Source: UBA4716 sp002438865
GTDB taxonomy: Bacteria; Bacillota; Clostridia; UBA1381
Length of the DNA: 10,236 nt
Reading direction: 5' to 3'
Assembly: GCA_937907325.1 (NCBI GenBank)
Contig: CALERO010000082.1
Coordinates: 1-10,236 of the forward strand
Shown here: piece by piece, positions 6,776 to 10,236 of the stretch
How the letters are laid out: the number at the start of each line of letters is the position of its first letter
Numbering within the stretch: the first letter of the stretch is position 1
Notes under the pieces: model-generated
What the model was told of the DNA's origin: nothing
Database searches by the model: none
What the model saw: only the letters and a program-made list of their open reading frames with translations
Position numbers and translations under genes: made by a program

Positions 6776-7639
6776 TTATGGAATCAGTTCATCTCGGCTC
6801 CACATTGTTTTGGTTAAAACCAACCGAAATGGGAACTTTTCATCTTTAAAGTATATTTTATAATATACTTTAACCTTATATTCATTTTCCGGATTGCTAT
6901 CAACCCTTGCCTGAGCTTCTTTTATTATCTGCCTGTTTTCCTCCGATGCCGCATCAACAATTTCATCAATATGACCTTTTCGGCTAAACTCATTGGCAAT
7001 TTTTTCAATGAATTCACTGTCAAATATTTCTTTTCGTTGAACGCTATACCTATCATGTTCCGATTTCAGATCTGCAAGAAATTTCTCGCAGTTTTCTGAG
7101 GAATAAAAATAATCCGGTATTCCTATGCATTGTTCGATTTTCTCTATGTTTTCTCTTTTCATCTCTGGCATTTGAATTGTGCAGTTGGTAAATAACCATT
7201 CTCTTGAAGTGGACATGCCCTCTTGATCAAGGAACAGCAAATAATAATCGCCTATGATCATATATTCCTCGAAAAAAAGATAATCTATAATTTTTTTGAA
7301 CCTACTCAGATAAACTCTCTTTACATTTCCATCATAAATATATTCCAAATAATATGCTCCGTGAGCGTTTGAATCAAATCTACGTTTTTCACCCGTGTCC
7401 TCAGAGTATCCGAGCGGAATTTCACTTTTTATGCCTGCTTCTTCTAAACTTGTAAAAACACTCCCATCATGATGGTTTGTATACATTTTATCTTCATATG
7501 CAAAATTAAACATATCTATCCTATGAAGTAAAGGTTCACAAAAAACCGGATTAATTGAAATCGGCATTTTCATAATTATAAGATAAAGAATAACAGGGAT
7601 CAAAAGAATTGAAACTATACATTTAATTACTTTCTTCAT
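6776..7639 (-). CDS. Membrane-anchored candidate immunity protein, module 2
   Basis: This encodes 287 residues with one N-terminal anchor (about 3-24, after MKK) and a long outside domain. Features include a Tyr-rich region (AYYLEYIYDG), a Lys/Glu-rich helical stretch (about 160-245) and a C-terminal beta-like end (VKVYYKIYFKDEKFPFRLVL). No known family is recognised. The ATG at 7637-7639 overlaps the RHS stop codon by one base (TAATG), a classic sign of translational coupling, and a GGTGGGG tract lies about ten bases upstream. Another ATG at 7645 is in frame but only four bases from the tract. Direct coupling to an RHS C-terminal domain makes it the likely cognate immunity protein. Membrane anchoring hints that the toxin is neutralised at or outside the membrane; this part is inference. 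Confidence 0.82.
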   Translation of the reverse strand: MKKVIKCIVSILLIPVILYLIIMKMPISINPVFCEPLLHRIDMFNFAYEDKMYTNHHDGSVFTSLEEAGIKSEIPLGYSEDTGEKRRFDSNAHGAYYLEYIYDGNVKRVYLSRFKKIIDYLFFEEYMIIGDYYLLFLDQEGMSTSREWLFTNCTIQMPEMKRENIEKIEQCIGIPDYFYSSENCEKFLADLKSEHDRYSVQRKEIFDSEFIEKIANEFSRKGHIDEIVDAASEENRQIIKEAQARVDSNPENEYKVKVYYKIYFKDEKFPFRLVLTKTMWSRDELIP

Positions 7640-8784
7640 TACCATGTAGCCCCACCCTTCAGTTTAAAAAAGTCCTTATTCCACTCAGGGTTATACTTGT
7701 TCTTTCTCTCTCCGGTTTTGGGATAGTAATATGGATCTTTTCTTGTCGACTTATAAACAGAATTTATTCCGTTAAAATAATCGTACTCCTTAGATTCTGC
7801 TTTTGCAAAAAAACCTTGATCGTATACATCTTTTTCATATATATCCGCATCTACACAGGCATTTTTAATTGAATCACGAAATCCCCCACCCTTTATAGAA
7901 GCCCAAGCGCCATATATTTTCATATAATTGGGCAATTTATATCCGGATTTTTTTATACTCCACATATAACCAACAAAGTGTTCATAAATTTCTCTTATAA
8001 TACACTCAATAGAAAGCAAAAATTCTCTTCCGTAATCATTTTTGAATTGGGTCATCATTCGTTCTGCTATTTGTGCAATAATCAACCCTCTATAATCATA
8101 AAAATAATCAATAAATTCATACAATTTAATGCCCTTATAAGTAGCTTCAAATTTTACTTTCATATGCCCCATAATCTCATCTTTCAAAGGGAAAGTCCTT
8201 GCTCCGTATGCATTATTTTTACCAAAAGCATTAGTGATTAATATGATGTTTCCTATATAATTTAAATACATTAAATAATAAATTATGCTTACAGACATCT
8301 GTCCTTTTGAATCTATTCGCATAATAGGGTTATTTCCACAATAAGCAAATAAGTTAATTGTTAAAGCTTCATTTGATAAGCCACGCATTGCCTCTGACGG
8401 AACTTTCAACTGATCCGTATCATCCGCATTGATGAAGCGGCCGATTTCAGGGTCATAGTAACGGGAGCGGAGGTAGTAAAGTTCTGTTTCAAAGTCGTAG
8501 AAATAGCCACGATAGCCGACGTTAACTGCCGCCATAATCATAGCTTTCACAAATGATGCTCCAAGCGATGATTCTTCAAAAATCGGCTTGCCCCATGCAT
8601 CGTATTCAATATTCAGCTCAACATTGCTTTCAGAATCGAGCGGAATAATCGAGACAATATCGCCTTGCAGATTCTTAATGAAGCCGAAATATCCGTTTCC
8701 GTTATAATCCATTCCGTAAAGCTCGCCGCTGTCGTCATAGAGATATTTTATTGTAATGGGTTCGTCGTCATCCGGCATTTCCAT
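7639..8784 (-). CDS. RHS core fragment fused to unrecognised C-terminal toxin-like domain, module 2
   Basis: The 381-residue product has two parts. Residues 14-160 are the end of an RHS core, with YLYDDSGELYGMDYNGNGY, EYDAWGKPI, GYRGYFYD, LYYLRSRYYDPEIGRFINA, a longer variable loop, LFAYCGNNP and DSKG. Residues 163-187 form a hydrophobic pre-toxin stretch. Residues 190-381 are the variable domain: a helical middle (RGLIIAQIAERMM, LLSIECIIREIYEHFVGYM), then a Gly-, Lys- and Tyr-rich end (GAWASIKGGGF, DPYYYPKTGERKNKYNPEWN). No catalytic signature that I know is present. The start is uncertain: ATG follows directly after an in-frame TGA at 8785-8787 and has no good ribosome site. Core homology continues upstream of that TGA (DGDVLL), so the true 5' end is lost. 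The candidate immunity gene overlaps its stop. Confidence 0.85.
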   Translation of the reverse strand: MEMPDDDEPITIKYLYDDSGELYGMDYNGNGYFGFIKNLQGDIVSIIPLDSESNVELNIEYDAWGKPIFEESSLGASFVKAMIMAAVNVGYRGYFYDFETELYYLRSRYYDPEIGRFINADDTDQLKVPSEAMRGLSNEALTINLFAYCGNNPIMRIDSKGQMSVSIIYYLMYLNYIGNIILITNAFGKNNAYGARTFPLKDEIMGHMKVKFEATYKGIKLYEFIDYFYDYRGLIIAQIAERMMTQFKNDYGREFLLSIECIIREIYEHFVGYMWSIKKSGYKLPNYMKIYGAWASIKGGGFRDSIKNACVDADIYEKDVYDQGFFAKAESKEYDYFNGINSVYKSTRKDPYYYPKTGERKNKYNPEWNKDFFKLKGGATW

Positions 8785-8808
8785 TCAGCCGGCAAGGAGA
8801 ACGTCACC
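8408..8808 (-). repeat. RHS core duplication, copy 2 (pairs with about 3590-3995)
   Basis: This is the second direct copy of the RHS core end. It differs mainly by third-position changes and by the linker that follows GKPI (FEESSLGASF here, YVQASSAAEG in copy 1). The pattern of mostly synonymous changes shows the core was under protein-level constraint for some time after the duplication, although both copies now carry a stop codon. Confidence 0.83.
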
Positions 8809-8820
8809 GTCCGGATGCAT
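8785..8820 (-). pseudogene. Upstream remnant of the RHS core cut off by TGA
   Basis: Eleven codons starting with an ATG at 8818-8820 read MHPDGDVLLAG and stop at TGA 8785-8787. In module 1 the matching stretch reads WDGDVLLGTRMESVDSDE, and module 2 continues after its TGA with MEMPDDDE. The TGA therefore aligns with an arginine in the sister copy, consistent with a nonsense mutation. Homology to the sister core is lost upstream of about 8815. Confidence 0.7.
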
Positions 8821-8834
8821 AGCTGAATTAATTT

Positions 8835-9166
8835 ATCTTTATCCCCACCACCGCAAGCGGTCCCCCGTCTCGCTGCGGCTCGGTCACGCCACGGCTCTGA
8901 CAGTCCACCGTACTGTCATTCACTACCGTGTCGACACTGCGCTACCCTTGAGTCAATCAAGGGGTACCTGGCTTGTTTCTGCGGATTCTTTATAAACCCC
9001 TCAGTCACGGACAAACCGTGCCAGCTCCCCTAAAGGGGGGGGCGCCTATGGTGGGGGTGCCGTACACGGTTGCGGGTTACGTTTGGAAAGGAGTCGTAAT
9101 TTCAGCAACCGTGTACGGCTATATGATACTATGTCCGCGTTGGTATCGGGAGGGCATAGGTATCAT
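8835..9166 (-). repeat. Repeat D: boundary repeat upstream of RHS module 2, with extra block
   Basis: It starts like repeat C with TTTATCCCCACCACCGCAAG (8838-8857). It then carries about 83 extra bases (roughly 8862-8944) absent from C, containing TGACAG/CTGTCA (8898-8903, 8913-8918) and the palindrome GTGTCGACAC (8928-8937). A CCCTTGA/TCAAGGG hairpin (8945-8963) replaces the CCTCCCCTTG hairpin of C. The common core runs from 8994. Its main stem, GCCGTACACGGTTGC with GCAACCGTGTACGGC (9059-9073, 9105-9119), is perfect over 15 bp. A second hairpin pairs ATGATACTATG (9123-9133) with CATAGGTATCAT (9155-9166). Positions 9167-9233 hold nothing else. Confidence 0.88.
9059..9119 (-). other. Perfect 15-bp stem-loop in repeat D
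   Basis: The arms at 9059-9073 and 9105-9119 are fully complementary with a 31-base loop that contains GTTTGGAAAGGAGTCGTAAT. The same stem, slightly degraded, is present in B and C. In the minus-strand transcript it follows the Ig-like gene and precedes RHS module 2, so it could be a processing, stability or termination structure. The short U-run of an ordinary terminator is missing. Confidence 0.75.
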
Positions 9167-9233
9167 CTTTGTTGGTCTGAAAAAATACGTCATAAAATAT
9201 TTTCTGGTATGATGTTATGTTTATTTCAATTGT

Positions 9234-10127
9234 TCAATCAACATATCCAATTGTAAAAGGTGCTGAAATTGTATAGTTATCGTTTCCATTGCACTCATAA
9301 GGAATAACAATTCTATATGTTCCGCTTATAAGATCAGATACTTCAAACAAAGCCTCAACGCTCATCCCTAATTCAAACATCCTGTCGGTATTTGGATTAA
9401 TCGTTGTTTCAACTTGTTTTTTTATTTTCTCATAACCGTTTGCATTATATGATGTATCTTTTTCGTTGATAATATACCAGTCGTTTCCTATCTGTTTCTC
9501 AACTTTGAAAAAAGAACAGGTTATTAAACTATTTTCACCGTTATGAACGGAAAATCCAAAGCTAAAATCACCGCACTGATACTTATTTTTGTTTAAGTTC
9601 ACAACAACCGTCCTTGAACTTTTTGATAAATCGTAGGGACTTTTTATCATATCCGCCGTCAACTTTTCCGAACCGTATTTTTCAATATACATTTTATTAT
9701 AAACTTGGAAACTGTAAAGATTTTTAATGATTCCATAATCAACTACTATATCGTACTCACATACTTCGTTTTCAAATAAATCAGAAAGGGTGTATAACTT
9801 GGTTTTCTTGTCGTAATTTATTTTCATTTTACCGTTGGGTTCGTTTGCAGATAATTCATAAATGCGAATCGGTTTATGCGGCAATTTAAATTGAATTTTA
9901 CTATTCGCATTAAGCGCAATTATGTTTGTATCCGATTTTAGCATATTTGCCGTTGCATCATATTCATCCTGCAAAGTATTATAAAAATACATTTTTTCAA
10001 AGTAGCATTCAAGATTCTTCGCTTCACCGATAAATTCAATTTTTTCTTTTGAATAACAATATTCTACTCCTATGATCAATATTAACACTATCACTAAAGA
10101 CGAAATACAAATTAACACTTTCTTCAT
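9234..10127 (-). CDS. Membrane-anchored protein with C-terminal Ig-like domain
   Basis: This 297-residue protein has an N-terminal hydrophobic anchor (3-22) and is probably exported and surface-bound. Residues 30-165 are a strand-rich region of unknown family. Residues 170-295 look like the bacterial Ig-like domain often seen in clostridial lipoproteins (Big_14 type). They show a VVVNLNKNKYQCG first strand, FSVHNGENSLITCSFFKVEKQIGNDWYII in the middle, and the closing SGTYRIVIPYE and YTISAPFTI strands. The start is well supported: GGAGG stands six bases before the ATG at 10125-10127. It is the most upstream gene in the window, separated from RHS module 2 by repeat D, so it may be the last gene of a further module outside the window. 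Its biological role is unknown. Confidence 0.82.
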   Translation of the reverse strand: MKKVLICISSLVIVLILIIGVEYCYSKEKIEFIGEAKNLECYFEKMYFYNTLQDEYDATANMLKSDTNIIALNANSKIQFKLPHKPIRIYELSANEPNGKMKINYDKKTKLYTLSDLFENEVCEYDIVVDYGIIKNLYSFQVYNKMYIEKYGSEKLTADMIKSPYDLSKSSRTVVVNLNKNKYQCGDFSFGFSVHNGENSLITCSFFKVEKQIGNDWYIINEKDTSYNANGYEKIKKQVETTINPNTDRMFELGMSVEALFEVSDLISGTYRIVIPYECNGNDNYTISAPFTIGYVD

Positions 10128-10185
10128 AGTCTACCTCCGTCAAAAATGTTTTTTCTGACCCGCAGATAAAACTATATTAGCGTAA

Positions 10186-10198
10186 TGTGAACATCACA
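10186..10198. promoter_or_regulatory. Small palindrome upstream of the Ig-like gene
   Basis: TGTGA and TCACA face each other across three bases, about 60 bases before the start codon. An AT-rich TATAGT-like element lies between it and the gene, but no convincing -35 box is found. It could be a regulator site; chance is also quite possible. Confidence 0.25.
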
Positions 10199-10236
10199 CT
10201 TCATAAATCCACACATTATTGATTTCATACGCCGTC

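Noticed and set aside
3436..8787. Alternative genetic code with TGA as a sense codon
   Set aside because: Tryptophan is encoded by TGG throughout. TGA is used as a normal stop with adjacent ribosome sites (2968, 7639 region contrasts), and the TGA in module 2 aligns with arginine in module 1, so nonsense mutation is simpler.
1818..9166. Integron attC sites or CRISPR repeats
   Set aside because: No integrase gene is present, the elements lack the paired R/L boxes with GTTRRRY ends, and there are too few, too long and too widely spaced units for CRISPR.
8756..9212. Two plus-strand frames across repeat D
   Set aside because: They run antisense to RHS and through stem-loops, lack ribosome sites and are broken in the sister repeat copies.

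Overview
The window reads as accessory DNA from a low-GC Firmicute, most likely a gut Clostridia (Oscillospiraceae/Ruminococcaceae-like). This is inferred from AT-rich coding, GGAGG-type ribosome sites, Gram-positive-style RHS cores, a BspA-like leucine-rich repeat protein, a clostridial-type Ig-like domain protein, and GC-rich hairpin repeats between genes. All credible genes lie on the minus strand, so the genetic order runs from high to low coordinates. There is no tRNA, rRNA, transposase, integrase or CRISPR array.

Layout in transcription order: (i) 10127-9234, a membrane-anchored Ig-like fold protein. (ii) Repeat D (9166-8835). (iii) Module 2: a 5'-truncated RHS core fused to an unrecognised C-terminal toxin-like domain (8784-7639); a one-base-overlapping candidate immunity gene (7639-6776); a frameshifted membrane-protein gene (6645-5982); a short BspA-like secreted protein (5918-5337); an orphan coding remnant (5347-5192); and a soluble unknown protein (5111-4470). 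(iv) Repeat C (4350-4077). (v) Module 1: a second 5'-truncated RHS core (4059-3436), separated by one in-frame TGA from its C-terminal domain (3420-2968), then a closely coupled membrane-anchored candidate immunity gene (2956-2249). (vi) Repeat B (2110-1818). (vii) Two multi-pass membrane proteins (1804-1403 and 1296-385). (viii) Repeat remnant A (289-163) and two hairpins at the left edge.

The whole looks like a reservoir of displaced RHS C-terminal toxin/immunity cassettes. Both RHS fragments keep only the last segment of the core. Each has lost its 5' part close to a copy of the same GC-rich repeat, and each is followed by a variable C-terminal domain and a closely coupled small membrane-anchored gene. 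That is the known arrangement of orphan tips in polymorphic toxin systems, which can replace the tip of a full-length RHS protein by recombination through the shared core. Several lesions suggest a partly decaying or silent array: in-frame TGA codons in both RHS fragments, a +1 frameshift in a T-run, and a clipped leucine-rich repeat gene.

The repeats are the most unusual part. They are multi-hairpin modules in one orientation, one at each module boundary. One 15-bp stem is perfect in copy D, while in copy C its changed position remains a G-U pair only in the minus-strand transcript. The two C-terminal domains and the accompanying small proteins could not be assigned to families I know. Toxin and immunity roles are inferred from position.
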